From: Amborella trichopoda | Taxonomy: Eukaryota > Streptophyta > Magnoliopsida > Amborellales > Amborellaceae | NCBI RefSeq assembly: GCF_000471905.2 | Contig: NW_006497672.1 | Location: forward strand, 2,499,935-2,563,934 | Reading direction: 5' to 3' | Length of the DNA: 64,000 bases | Shown here: one piece after another, positions 11,206-22,040 of the stretch | How the letters are laid out: each line of letters starts with the position of its first letter | How positions within the stretch are numbered: position 1 is the first letter of the stretch | The notes under the pieces: model-generated | Seen by the model: only the letters and a program-made list of their open reading frames with translations | Told to the model about the DNA's origin: nothing | Databases searched by the model: none | Made by a program: the position numbers and the translations under genes

Positions 11206-12060
11206 GATTTCCTTCTAAATATCATAGCTAGGGTTTAATACTTTGTAAGTAAGTGCTTTCTGAGTGATTGTTGTAAGTTTGAGTGATTACTTTCTGCCTC
11301 TTCCCTCTACTTCGAGCTTTTACTTTCTGCCTCTCATCTCTACTTCGAGCTTTCACGTAACTGACTATCTTTGTTTTGCTTCTGTACTTCTGTTTCTATT
11401 TTATAATCAATGTTGTTATGTATGAATGTTACTCGTTCTTCTTTATAAATTTTATTTATTCCTCTTCCGCTATTGATGGTATCAGAGCCGAGTTTATTCA
11501 GTAGAAAACTGAACCAATTTGTACATTTATCTGGTTAACATACATAAAGTTGTTGTGACCCAAAGTCCACCGTGAGCCAGGAAGGCCATAAGGTGCAGCG
11601 ACTGTTTCCGGTTGACTCAAAGAAAAAACTAAGATAAAATGACAAATTTGTTTAGAACACTATCGAATAGATCCGCTTCTGGTAGTTCTAGTAATAATAC
11701 TCGACGAGTAAATAATAGTGAAGAAACAATAATAGATAATATTGAGAAACAATTGCAAAACTAGAATATTCCAACGGTCCCTCAAATGATATTTATAAAA
11801 GAGAAACATTTGAGTTTAAAAGCAGTTTTTCAATAAAAACAATTGCAGAAACTCTCTCAGTTATGGAAAATCAAGATAGCTTTCAACTCTTTTCAACTAG
11901 AATGATTACAGATCATATCAAAAAGGGCTATAACTATCTTCATATAGGTCTTGTACAAATAGCAGTAAAACCATTAACTAGAGAAGGATTAAATAATTCG
12001 GCTTTACTCTGTCTAAGAGATAGTAGACATTGAAGATTCAGTGACTCTCTTTTAGGGATC
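11206..12060 (+). mobile_element. Pararetrovirus fossil, piece C2: leader, primer site and movement protein
   Basis: Leader sequence (11206-11476) matches the end of copy B (6096-5980). The primer site follows (11477-11489), then the beginning of ORF1 (MTNLFRTLSNRSASG at 11638). The movement-protein signature YNYLHIGLVQIAVKPLTREG is at about 11930-11988, and CLRDSRH at about 12010-12030. This is the N-terminal domain of the florendovirus polyprotein, which would move the virus between cells. Homology fades after about 12060. Broken. Confidence 0.8.
11477..11489 (+). promoter_or_regulatory. Pararetrovirus primer-binding site, piece C2
   Basis: TGGTATCAGAGCC, complementary to the plant initiator tRNA-Met 3' end. 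It sits about 150 bases upstream of the movement-protein start, the usual caulimovirid layout. Confidence 0.85.
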
Positions 12061-12855
12061 GTTAGGGATTTCTTTATGCTGCTTGAAAGAAAATGGAAAG
12101 AGGGTCTACTATAAAATAATACGAAGAATTAAAGTTCTATATGAAATTTTTCCTTAAATTATCTAGGTCACTTGTTTTTTTAACATTATCTAGGCCACCT
12201 GTTTTTAATTAAATTTATTTTATTATTTATTTGTACACCACAAATTTATAATTTAAAGGGAAAAAATCATAAGAAAAAGCCCACGGGACACACAAAGTAT
12301 TGGGCTTTGCCTTCAGCCTCAAGCTCTCCTCACGTTTTATTCCATCCTTGGATGGCCCATGACTCTTGGCCTTCCTTTTTCCGTTCTAGTAACCTCTAAT
12401 ATTTTCCCGTTATATAACAATTGCATATGTTTTCCTTGTTCATGATCTTCTCTACGACAACAAAAGCACGACTCTTGTGGTTCACACGTTTAACCCCACT
12501 CGACTAAAAATTTTTGTGTTGAGAACCACTAACTATGCATTTTATTTTCTACATTTAATAATTTAGGGGAAAAGAGCCGGTGGTCTCGTCAGATCACCAT
12601 CAACACATGGCCCCCCGCTTTTTTTTAAAAGGAAAGTAGTTCATACCTTAGGGACGATGTTCCTAAAATCAATGGGTCAAATATTTCCTTCTAAAATCGA
12701 TGGCTTAAATATTTTCTAAAAAAAAATAAAATAAAATCAATTGTTCAAATATTTCCTTCTAAAATACTATAATTCCCATGATAGGAATAATCTATTCCTT
12801 AAAAATCAGATTCAAAATTTATTTTGATTCTGATTATTAATGGGCACCACATTTT
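12061..12855. other. AT-rich flank between pararetrovirus remnant and PDV1-like promoter
   Basis: No gene is seen. The stretch includes a degenerate threefold repeat of about 33-50 bases (12660-12770) with the recurring block CAAATATTTCCTTCTAAAAT. The distal promoter of the PDV1-like gene is likely to lie here. Confidence 0.5.
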
Positions 12856-12862
12856 TATATAA
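12856..12862 (+). promoter_or_regulatory. Candidate TATA box of the PDV1-like gene
   Basis: TATATAA in the context TTTTTATATAAGAG, about 490 bases upstream of the PDV1-like ATG at 13350 on the same strand. It is the best TATA match in the upstream flank. A CAG|GTAAATG splice-donor-like site at about 12970 suggests a possible 5' UTR intron. No experimental start is visible from sequence. Confidence 0.4.
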
Positions 12863-13330
12863 GAGTCCGAGGACTAACAGAAACCGTGTCCTTTTTTGAT
12901 TTATCAGTCAGACCATATCTATCCAAGAGTGGAAACCAAAAATATGATTCGGAGTTCAAAGAGTATTATTCTCAGGTAAATGCCCGACTCTAGTTGATTA
13001 GGTAATTTTGTTTTTAACAGCTAAAACTGACAAATTTTCTTTAATTTTTATTTTATTTTTCCGGTGAAAGTTTTCACATGGTGAATCAACAATGAAACCG
13101 CAAATTTTCAGCTGGAAAAGGTTTTCCCAGGTTCGGGCTTGGGATCATGCGAAAAGGTGGTCGCGCGGTAACACAAGAGCATGACCAGTAATTAATACAA
13201 GAATGGCCTGAACTCTGTGGGCGCTTTGGAGGGAGCCCACTTGCATTTCCCTAGCATCTGAAAATAGTGCAGTTTCCCTTGAAAGAATGGAAGTGGGAAA
13301 TATCTGAAAGTAGTGTAGTTTCCCTTTTTT

Positions 13331-13349
13331 GAGAGAGAGAGAGAGAGAG
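13331..13349 (+). repeat. (GA)n microsatellite just before the ATG
   Basis: About nine to ten GA units directly precede the ATG at 13350. GA/CT tracts are common in plant 5' UTRs. Confidence 0.85.
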
Positions 13350-13696
13350 ATGGAAGTGGGAAAGCTTGAGCCTGTTATTGAGCGGGCTTGGTTCCTATTT
13401 GAGAAGCTCAGCGATACAAGTATAACAATAACAGGGTTGAAAGCCTAAACAGCCACCACCATCAACAACAAGAAGTTTATTGTTGGGGCAGCAACAAAGC
13501 GACAATGTGTGATGATGGATACCCCGATTTACTGGGAATAGGAGCACAACAACACCCCAATTGTTGTTATTCACATGATTTCAGTTCCAAATTGATGAGA
13601 GAGAATGATTCTGACGATTCATTAAGTGAGATGAAAAGTCTCTCTTCAATTAGGGATGCTTTACACATTCTGGAAGAACTACTGGAGCTTTTGCAG
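13350..13696 (+). CDS. PDV1: PDV1-like plastid division protein, exon 1
   Basis: PDV1 is a chloroplast outer-envelope protein of flowering plants that recruits the dynamin DRP5B to the division ring. From the ATG at 13350 the peptide contains LEPVIERAWFLFEKLSD, resembling the PDV1 N-terminus (EVEAVLEKIWDLHDKLSD type). The frame then closes at 13446. A second frame, open from 13403, carries MCDDGYPDLLGI (ATG 13505), an acidic stretch and SLSSIRDALHILEELLELLQ, which matches the PDV1 coiled coil. The exon ends CAG|GTAATT, phase 0. Both frames are open at 13403-13445, so one indel or assembly error there would explain the switch. Alternatives are a shortened protein from 13505 or a decaying gene. 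With exon 2 the total is about 280 residues, near the 272 of Arabidopsis PDV1. Confidence 0.75.
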
Positions 13697-13759
13697 GTAA
13701 TTTCTTTCTCTCTCTATAGACGTGAACGCGTGCACTGTGTTGTTTCCTTTTCATAGGCC

Positions 13760-14485
13760 CTGTGCTGTTTCTTTTCTTTGTGAACATTTATTGTTAAAAA
13801 TGGACGTACTTCGGTTTGGCATCTTAAGATCAGTGCGGTATCTGTTTGATGAACCACTGCATTTTGATTCTCGTTCTGCTTTCTTTAATTTCGATGTTGA
13901 CATTTGTTTCGGTACTGATATTATTTTTTTGGTGCTACAAGTAGTTCTTTTACTATTTTTTATTTGGTGATAAGTTGGCGAGTTCTTATTCATATTATCA
14001 TGTACATTGGTGGAGTTTTATACCATATAGTGTTTTTGTTTGCTGGCATGACAAAAGCATAATGGAGACGAGTTCATTTTCTATTTTTATTGCTCACTCA
14101 TTCTGTTTTGAAATAGTTTGCATTGGTGAGTCATCAGAATTCTTAACGAATTTCTTGTGATTGAATCACTGATGAAAGAAAAAAGAATCATCGATATTGT
14201 GTAGGTATGTTCACATAAATAAGCAATCCTTGAACTCTGAAACTCTTGTATGAATATTTCACTTTTGAGGTATTTGTCATTGACTTGTTTATTGTTAGTG
14301 GTAATCAGAAAATATCTTAAATGAACATATGAATCATATAAAAGAAAAGAAAAGAAAGAAAAAGGTCCAACTGGCACCAGAGGTGACTGGCATAACATAT
14401 GGTTTGATTGAAAGGGTTTTTCTATTTCTAGGAGTTTTGAATTATGCTTCTAAGAAGTTTGTGTATGAAGATGCCTTGCTTTGAT
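13760..14485. other. Unassigned intron sequence
   Basis: T-rich + strand with no repeats or coding signal I recognise. This is probably original intron sequence next to exon 1. Confidence 0.5.
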
Positions 14486-14488
14486 GAG

Positions 14489-14827
14489 AGATGATAATTT
14501 CTAGACAGGACCATTGTTGCTTTGTTGTGTTCCTTTTTTACTTCTTCTGATACTTCTCATCACAACATAGACATAGATGCCTATGTAAGATACTTTTGGA
14601 AAATTAAGGGTGTTCTGGTTCCTCGCGTGTTTTGGTGGTGGGAAGATTGATGGTAATTTCTAGATAGGACCATTATTGATTTCTTGTGTTATTTCTATTC
14701 ACTTCTCTTGTTGCTTCTCACCACAACATAGACATGGATGGGCCTGTTTAAGATAGTTTTTCATGTTTAAGATAGTTTTGAAAAACTATTGGGTGGCTGA
14801 GGTGCCTGACATGTTGTGGTAGTGGGC
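14489..14827 (+). repeat. Diverged tandem duplication, two units of about 150-175 bp
   Basis: Unit 1 (about 14489-14643) and unit 2 (about 14652-14827) share TAATTTCTAGA(C/T)AGGACCATT, then CACAACATAGACAT(A/G)GATG, then a GTGTTTTGGTGGTGGG / ATGTTGTGGTAGTGGG end. Divergence is considerable, so the duplication is old. Confidence 0.7.
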
Positions 14828-15668
14828 ATTACTTGTATTTTTTCCCCTATGTATGACAGGTTTGGATATTAACATTTGATTTCCAGCATTAATGTTTGCT
14901 TAAGGTATGCAACTGTTTTAGAAGAGATCTGTTTCTCCCTTAGAGTGTCTCAGATTCAGCCTAGAAATATACTATAGTGAGAGTATTGATGGTTCTAAGT
15001 CACCTATGCTATTCCAGTAAAAGTGGCCTTTTGTCCTTGGCTATAATAATTTTGGATGCTCTTTTCACCATCTATGCTCTGAAATACAAGGTTTAGCACA
15101 TGTAGGTTTGCATTAAGTTAAAACAAGGGAGAATATTATGCGTACCCCCTTGAAATGTGCTTTGTAGACATTCAACCCCACAATCTTTTCGTGTCACACC
15201 CTTAACCTAATTGCTGCTTTTTCTTACTGTTACCCCCCATGCAAACAGTGGTAATTTTATGACAAAACTACCCTTTTTACTACACGTACTCTCATGTTTC
15301 CGTCAACTCACGTGGCACACTGCTCGAAGCAAAAATGGGAATCGATTTGGCACAAAATTTATGGGCAGAATTGGCCCATAAATGTGGTTTGGCTTAGGCA
15401 CAGTAAAACAAGTGGCGGATTGAAAGAATATGGCCAAAAATTTGGTCTAGGAGAAATGAGTACTGGACCGGTCATCAGAAACTACAAGCTGGTCCGGCAC
15501 ATTTTCTGCCAGACTGCATTTATTTGCCATGTTCTTCTGGTCCGGAACATTCTTGCCGGACCGTGGAAAAAATAATGAAAAAACACGGTTTGGCCCAAAA
15601 GTGTGTCGAACCAGTATGAGGCTCACGTGCGGACGCATTCAGGCTTCAAATTCCAGAAGCCTTATCTT

Positions 15669-15693
15669 GGTCTGACACACTTTGTGTCAGACC
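15669..15693. repeat. Perfect 11-bp inverted repeat, hairpin
   Basis: GGTCTGACACA and its exact complement separated by CTT. It is the best kept of three related palindromes inside the long-TIR element. Confidence 0.9.
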
Positions 15694-15712
15694 GTACTTT
15701 CCCATTTCGGAC

Positions 15713-15883
<171 letters not shown>

Positions 15884-16065
15884 NNNNNNNNNNNNNNNNN
15901 NNNNNNNNNNNNNNNNNNNNNNNNNNNNNNNNNNNNNNNNNNNNNNNNNNNNNNNNNNNNNNNNNNNNNNNNNNNNNNNNNNNNNNNNNNNNNNNNNNNN
16001 NNNNNNNNNNNNNNNNNNNNNNNNNNNNNNNNNNNNNNNNNNNNNNNNNNNNNNNNNNNNNNNNN
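15884..16065. other. Assembly gap (182 N)
   Basis: A run of N inside a microsatellite; its length may be an estimate. Confidence 1.
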
Positions 16066-16249
16066 GAGAGAGAGAGAGAGGGAGAGTGTGCTTTAATGGG
16101 TAAGGGAAGATTGAAAGGGTAGTTTAGTATTTAACATATTAAGTTTTTGACTCGGGGGAGGGTAAAAGCAAGAAAAAACAATAATTGAGTTAAAGGTGTG
16201 ACGTGAAAAGTATTGGATGTATACAAACTACATTTAAAGGGGGTATTGG

Positions 16250-17140
16250 GGTTTCTGTCTAGTTTGGACTTACTCTTGAATTGTCCTTCTTTTCTTTGGT
16301 TCGGATGGGACTTCCGAACACCTTAATACTGTACATGTTAATTTCGATTTACTATTAAAAGTTTTGGCATGTGCCTTCCTTTGGTGTTGTGAAAGGGTTT
16401 CAAGGAATGGATGTCACTATGGTAAAAGCTTTTGCTAGTTGTTTGCAGTTCAACGGTTTGATATCTACGTTCTCTCATCCAACCACCTAAAGCTTTTGGT
16501 ACATATAAACTGCCAATATAATGGCTGAAACATGGTGAGATTCTATTGTGGTGCTGCCCTTTCTTGGAGGTTTTGGCAGCTATGGCTGGATATCTTTGGT
16601 GCAATTTAAGTATGTGGATATAATTGTTTCGTAACTTTCCAGGTATATGATTTATTTGGTTGTGGGTACACAATAACATCAACAGTGGTGGGAGACTTCA
16701 TGAGATGCTCAGTGTAGCCTACACAACAATGGCTTTTGTTGCATGGAATCCTAGGCATGTTTGCCCACACTCAGGCGCTTGTGGAACACTTGGTTACAAT
16801 TTAGAGATGAGAATGTCTTTGCTTTACAAATTCTACAACTTGGATTCATCAGCGGTTCTGGGTTAGAGTATTTAAAACAACCTGATACCCTACTTCCTAC
16901 ACAACAATGACTTGTGTTGCTTGGAAATCCTAGGCACCATTGTGTTGGTTTCTATGCTGGGCAAAGCGACGAACGATACTTTATATTTGTGCTCCTCTTG
17001 CTTTATTTTTAACTTGATTCCTGATTTCCGATTCCTGATTCCGATTCATACGATTAAAAAGCTTAATTGAGATTGGTGAGATTGTGTATGAGTTTGTAAT
17101 TGCAGAGAAAGGGGACCAAAAGGCTCCTAAAGACGAGGAA
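16250..17140. other. Unassigned intron sequence with a short repeated block
   Basis: No gene is seen. A block of about 40 bases with TACACAACAATG and GGAA(A)TCCTAGGCA occurs at about 16716-16756 and again at about 16898-16937. Confidence 0.45.
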
Positions 17141-19500
17141 CCATGAGTGCTTCCCTCCACTCCACCCCTGCTCCCCCTCCACCTCCTCTCCTTGCTATTT
17201 ACCAAAACTACATCCACCTATTCCGTAGCCATCCCCTCCCTGTTTCCTCCCCCCCTCGCAGCAACCTCTCACTCCCCCTCTCCCTCTCCCTCGTACCCGT
17301 CTCCCCTGTCGTCATTGCTGAGCGGTGATTTGATTATTCATCTCCAAGTCAGTAAATCGTATACCCTCGAGGTGCTGAAAATCTCTCTCGTGGGCCATTT
17401 TCATCCACTTAGAGCTGGCCTTAGGGGCACTGAAAAAATGGGTCAAAAAATCTTGGAACAAACCTCACCTCGAATGCAGATCTTTACAGCGAGGGGGAAT
17501 CCTCTTCTCCTTTCCCTTTGAGGAGGCGGCGTTAAACGCCCTACGAATTTCGATACCCCTTTCAAAGGGGCCTCGCTTTCTGTTTCTAGATGAATCTCCA
17601 GCCTAGATGCCTTCCTTTCTCGACATATCTGGCTTCAAGTGTTCAATATCCGTCTCCATGCTTGCACCCCTGAAACCTACAAGCTCATTGATGATGCTTG
17701 TGGTGGTTTCAATAGCATCCATTGGTTGGATCCATCCAACTGCTCGTGCGCTACTCCCAGGAGCTTATTCCTGAAACTATTTGGATCTCCTCCAATGGCC
17801 TTTACTATAGGATGTACTTGGCTTGGGTTCCGACTTCTCCGCCCTTAAGTCATCTTTTCTGACAGCCACTTCATCCTCGCTCCACCAGCAGGCTATAGTT
17901 GCACCTCCTCCTCCGAGATCCCAGGAGGGCTGGAACCTTGTTCGTTGGAAAGATCATAGCTAGAAATTCAAGCCAGCCACAGAGTGCGTTCTCACCCCCT
18001 TTGCCCTCCAGCCAAAGCTCTCGGCATCAGGCCATCCCCGGCAGCTACATGGCCCCATCATCATCTGCCATAGACTACTTCAATCCAAGGGCTCGAGAAG
18101 GAGAGGTCCAAGGCCCGGGTTCCCACCCCTCCTCCATTGGATGAAAGGTCTTCCTTTCTCAGCTCTGGCTTAGGCTCTCTCCTTTCGGTGTCCTCCTTTT
18201 TGTGTAAGTTGTTGAGTAGCCTTTCTAATCTAAGCCACGCGCCCATCCTCGCCTTTTCCTCAGGCCATGTGGTGAGCTTTCCTTCATCTTCCTCTATCTA
18301 TCCCTCTCTCTAGCGTCTCTCTCCATCCCGTGTTTCCTTCACATCCCCCTTTAATGGCCCTTCCCATGCATCTCATGCTAGCAGGACAAGTGTTCCCTGC
18401 CCGCCCCCCCCTGCCCGAGGGGCCAGCTGTACCCTCTCCCTCTTCTCTCGCCCTCCTTGTTGGTCCAATCCCTGGCATCCTGCTTACCCTCTACTCGCCC
18501 CTCGTGCGGCCCCTCTTCCCTTCGAGCGTCCCTTTCTACGACCCCGTTAGGAGCCCACAGATCCAAGTCGCATGCGGCTTCGAAGTCCTCAGTCTCCCCT
18601 GCTCCTGCTAGCGCTCCACCCTTCAGGGGTAAGGTGTCGCTCCTGCTCCTCTTCTCCCCTCCTCTCCAGGCCGCAACATCCTCCTCATAGTTCCCTCCTC
18701 TCCTTCACTCTTCGACCCCCCTTAGTGACTCACATGAGTTTTTGGTTCCTCTCCCCCCTACCTCGCCCCCCTCCCTTTGTTTAAGACCCCTCTGTAGCTA
18801 CCTCTCTCCCTTTTCCCCCCTCCAACCTCCCCAGGTCTCCTGCCTTCTCCCATCTATCTTGTCCTTCGGAGGACCCTCGTTCATCCCCCACCTCCCTTTT
18901 TCCCCCCCTCTCTGTGATCCCGCCCCCCCTTAGTGTCTCCCATTTCTCTTCCCAAATCATTGAGGTTCCCCCTCTCCATCCCCCCCTCTCCCTCGGCATC
19001 TCTGCCCTATTTCTCTCTGCCCACCCTGGGGTGTGCTCTGAGCCTCCCCCAACCCCTAAGAAACCCCCTGCAGATCACCCTCTACCCCCACCTTCTCCTC
19101 ACTTGCCTGCTCCCAGTAGTGTTTCCCAACCCCCCATCTCTCCTCCTCTCTCCCCTCGCTCGATCTCAAGGAGATGCGCCCCCTCTCCCTCTCAATCTTG
19201 CCAATCTTCAGAGTCGTTGGGATCCCCTGATCAAGTCTCAGTGGGCTCTAGTTTTGTGGAGGCCCTTGACGAAGCACAAGGAGATGTTCTCCAAGTCATC
19301 AAGGTCATGGGAGTGGCTTTCCCCAAGCCCCAGAAGGCCTTGTCTGACTTCATCAAAGAAAATAGTTTTTTGGAGGCGCTTGACAAAGCACAAGGAGATG
19401 TTCTCCAAGCCATCAAGGTAATGGGAATGGCTTTCCCCAATCCCCAAAAGGCCTTGTCTGTCTTCATAAAGAAAATCCCCAATTCAAGTCCCCCTCTTTC
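17140..19500 (+). mobile_element. C/T-rich remnant resembling L1 LINE ORF1
   Basis: The peptide at about 17600-17720 (SLDAFLSRHIWLQVFNIRLHACTPETYKLIDDACGGF, read across the region) matches the plant L1 ORF1 pattern in which a Leu/Arg stretch leads to TPE.(F/Y)K.I.DACGGF. Downstream is a long Pro/Ser-rich region (17900-19230), as plant L1 ORF1 proteins often have, then a 38-codon tandem repeat. Base composition (C-rich on +) differs sharply from the surrounding intron. Frames are disrupted throughout, with no start-to-stop ORF1. No endonuclease is seen downstream, so the element is truncated. The assignment rests on one motif. Confidence 0.5.
19257..19478 (+). repeat. 114-bp tandem duplication in frame (2 units)
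   Basis: Units 19257-19370 and 19371-19478 both encode EALD(E/K)AQGDVLQ(V/A)IKVMG. A period of 114 is exactly 38 codons, so the open frame is kept. Differences between units are mostly single bases. Confidence 0.85.
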
Positions 19501-19529
19501 ATTGGCAAACATACATTTTTCCACTTTAC

Positions 19530-19940
19530 CAAGTGAACCCCCTTCTTATGAGCTGTACCAACCCATAAAACATTTCTCTGAAGCCGCTATAACATATTGC
19601 ATGTGCGCTTTGGCAGTATAAATGATGAACCCAAAAAATGGTTGATGAACTTAGTATCGATCTCAACAATTGTAACCGACTTGCATAAGAGAGGAATAAA
19701 GCCTGCCATGTTCCTATCTTGCTAATGAATTTCCCTACGAGATTCTGACAATTATGGTGCTTCAGGTTACCATGGAACAGAGGCATTTCCAAGTATCTTA
19801 CTGGAAGAGAACCCTCACCAAACCCCAATTTTTTCAAGATCAAATGTTTTGTATTCATGGAAACCCCAAAAAAGAAAGCTTTACTTTTAGTTACGTTTAA
19901 TTTTTGCCCTTTGGTATTTCCAAAAATTAACAAAATTCCA
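19530..19940 (-). mobile_element. L1 LINE reverse-transcriptase fragment
   Basis: On the - strand the peptide reads KLNVTKSKAFFFGVS, then LGFGEGSLPVRYLEMPLFHG and LFLSYASRLQLLRSIL. These are the plant L1 RT C-terminal motifs (L.VN..KS..FFSGV, GFKEGSLPVRYLGVPL, FLSYAGRLQLI.SVL). The frame is open for 135 codons, but the catalytic FADD box and both flanks are absent, so it is a truncated copy. It lies opposite in strand to the ORF1-like remnant on its left, so the two are separate insertions or a twin-primed inversion. Confidence 0.85.
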
Positions 19941-19944
19941 AAAT

Positions 19945-20460
19945 TTCAAAATTCACAAAACTTCAGTCTTAGATGAGTAAGACTTGGGCAAAATTATTCG
20001 TCTCTCTCGCGAATCCAAATATGATATTATACATGTGCATAAATTTCTAAAACATGTCATGTCCAAGCAGGCAGTACTAAAGGGTTAAGAGAGCATGCAA
20101 CTTGATGCTCTTTTGATCTCAGATGTTACTTGAATGTTAAAAAAGAATAAGATGCACTACTGGTTTGCCTTGATCGATGCTTCAAACAAGTACCATTTTT
20201 GAAAAACCCTTAATACAGGGTGCAAACCTTGTTTCCTTCAAAACACTTTTGATTAGATATCCAACTTCTTCAATGTATCTGTAAAAAAATCCACTCCATG
20301 TGTCGATTCGAAGCCGTCGTCAAATTTCTGGTTTGAAGGGATTGGAGCAGGTGACATCAGCAGTCTGTACTGTTGACATCTGCCTGAGATTCTAATGCAT
20401 AGATCTGAGCAACAATATATATTCACATACACACAGACAATATACGTATATACATATATG
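19945..20460. other. Unassigned intron sequence
   Basis: No gene or repeat is recognised, apart from AT-rich words near 20420-20460. Confidence 0.5.
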
Positions 20461-20924
20461 GGTTTTTCTATGGTTCACACCCGATCAAATCCTGTAGGTT
20501 ACATTTAGAAAGGGGTGTCAATGATAAAAATTACTTTAAGAATCCCTTTCTTTATTCCATGACTATAAAATAAGTAACGGAATTTATTATAAAAAAAAAA
20601 GTAACGACATTTTTGTCATTGGGAAGGTTATTGGTGATATTTTTACTCAAAGACAAATGGCGTGTTTGTCATCTCGAGAAGAGCATTTTTGAAATATTTA
20701 CTAAAAGACAATGGTATTTATAGTAATAAAATACCTAAAGTTTTACTCCACAATTGCCCTTGTCTTTTAATGAAAATATCAACCAGATCCTTCCTAATGA
20801 CAAAAGTGCCCTTACTCATTTTATAGCTTGGAATAAATAAATGGAGAAGTAAGGTAATTTTAAAAGTTCACACCCTTTTTCTAAATATAACTGATAGAGT
20901 TTCATGGGATATGAACCAAAAAAA
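20461..20924. mobile_element. MITE with 8-bp target duplication (464 bp)
   Basis: The terminal inverted repeat spans about 75 bp. The left end starts GGTTTTTCTATGGTTCA and the right end, reverse complemented, starts TTTTTTTGGTTCATATCC; both continue into TTA(C/T)ATTTAGAAA and AGGGTGT. Perfect CATATATG copies flank it (20453-20460 and 20925-20932). An 8-bp duplication suits hAT-derived MITEs. Because CATATATG is palindromic and AT-rich, chance agreement is possible. No coding capacity. Confidence 0.7.
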
Positions 20925-20928
20925 CATA

Positions 20929-20977
20929 TATGTATGTATGTATGTATGTATAATGTATGTATGTATGTATGTATGTA
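20929..20977 (+). repeat. (TATG)n microsatellite
   Basis: About eleven TATG/GTAT units with one interruption near 20951, abutting the MITE target duplication. Confidence 0.9.
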
Positions 20978-20999
20978 CAAGAAAGTAGAAGCAGTGGGT

Positions 21000-21900
21000 T
21001 TAAGGTGACTAATCTGAAACAATTTTCTAATGGATTATTTGATGAGAAAGTTTTGAACTGATGCTGGCCCATACAACAATGTTGAAGGGGAGAAACAAGA
21101 GAGAGGAAAGGAATCGAACATTCACCATTTTAGCACCGTTTCATGTATTTTGTATTTGTAGCATTTAAAAACACTGCCCTTAGACTTTCTACTGTACACT
21201 TGAGTCTTTATATGAGCTGTAGATAAATAAAAAATAAGCATAGTACAAAAATATACATAAAGGACAAATGTGCCCTTATCGATCACTTCTATTTACAATT
21301 GGATTCCAATATTATTCATGTGGTATAATGGAGCATATTTCTCCTCCTTACAAGAGGGAGCTACGATGCAATTGTAAGTTAACTATCACTAGAGAACCCA
21401 AGTGTGGTGGTACATGAGATTCTATGCTTTCCACAATCCATCATTACAAGCATGCTGAGACCCACCTTTAATCTAGTTTGACTTATTTTCCTCCTCATTA
21501 GCACCATATGACCACCATGTCACCTGAGGTCATACAACGAATCGCCTATACCATCACTTCCATCACATTAAACCTAAAAAACATAATTATAGAATTTAAC
21601 TGTAAAGGAACCATTCTCAGTATGTGTTAGTTCTTTAAAATCCGAATTTGTCCTTGAATTTACTTCCATTGGACAATATAATTTAGAAGAATTGTTTAAC
21701 CCTTAGTTGCCAAGAGCGCCCCTAAAGCGCTTGCTTCCGGCTCCGAAGTGCAGATCCCGTACCTCTATGCAGGGATCTTGACTGGAGCCCCTTGTTTTTT
21801 TCTCGAGGGAGCTCGCTCTTATGGGAATCTCGATTCCTTATTCGTAAGGACTTGGTTCTCAATCCCTCTATTTGTGGTTCTTGGTCCCTATCATGTTCGG
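21000..21900. other. Unassigned intron sequence
   Basis: No gene is seen. From about 21720 onward, words such as GGGATCTCGAT and GGTCCC recur irregularly. They are also scattered at 22130-22290, 25070-25390 and 26040-26220, which suggests an unidentified degenerate repeat family. Confidence 0.4.
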
Positions 21901-21920
21901 ATCTCGATCCTACGATTCAA

Positions 21921-22040
21921 GGATCTCGATCCCTATATTTGTAGATCTCCATCCTTATCGGGATCCCGATCGCTATATTTGTGGATCTTCATCCTTATCG
22001 GGATCTTGATCCCTATATTTGGGAATCTCCATCCTTATCA
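21921..22040 (+). repeat. 40-bp minisatellite, three units
   Basis: Units begin at 21921, 21961 and 22001. Each follows GGATC(T/C)(C/T)GATC(C/G)CTATATTT and ends ATCCTTATC(G/A). The period is exactly 40. Confidence 0.95.

Noticed and set aside
11477-11489. TGGTATCAGAGCC as part of a tRNA gene
   Set aside because: Only the tRNA-complementary primer site is present; no cloverleaf or A/B boxes surround it. It is a pararetrovirus primer site, as at 5967-5979 and 50337-50349.
18284-18999. Overlapping Pro/Ser- and Gly/Arg-rich ORFs on both strands
   Set aside because: They result from a C/T-rich region; no frame has a coherent start, stop and domain. Treated as a decayed LINE ORF1-like region.
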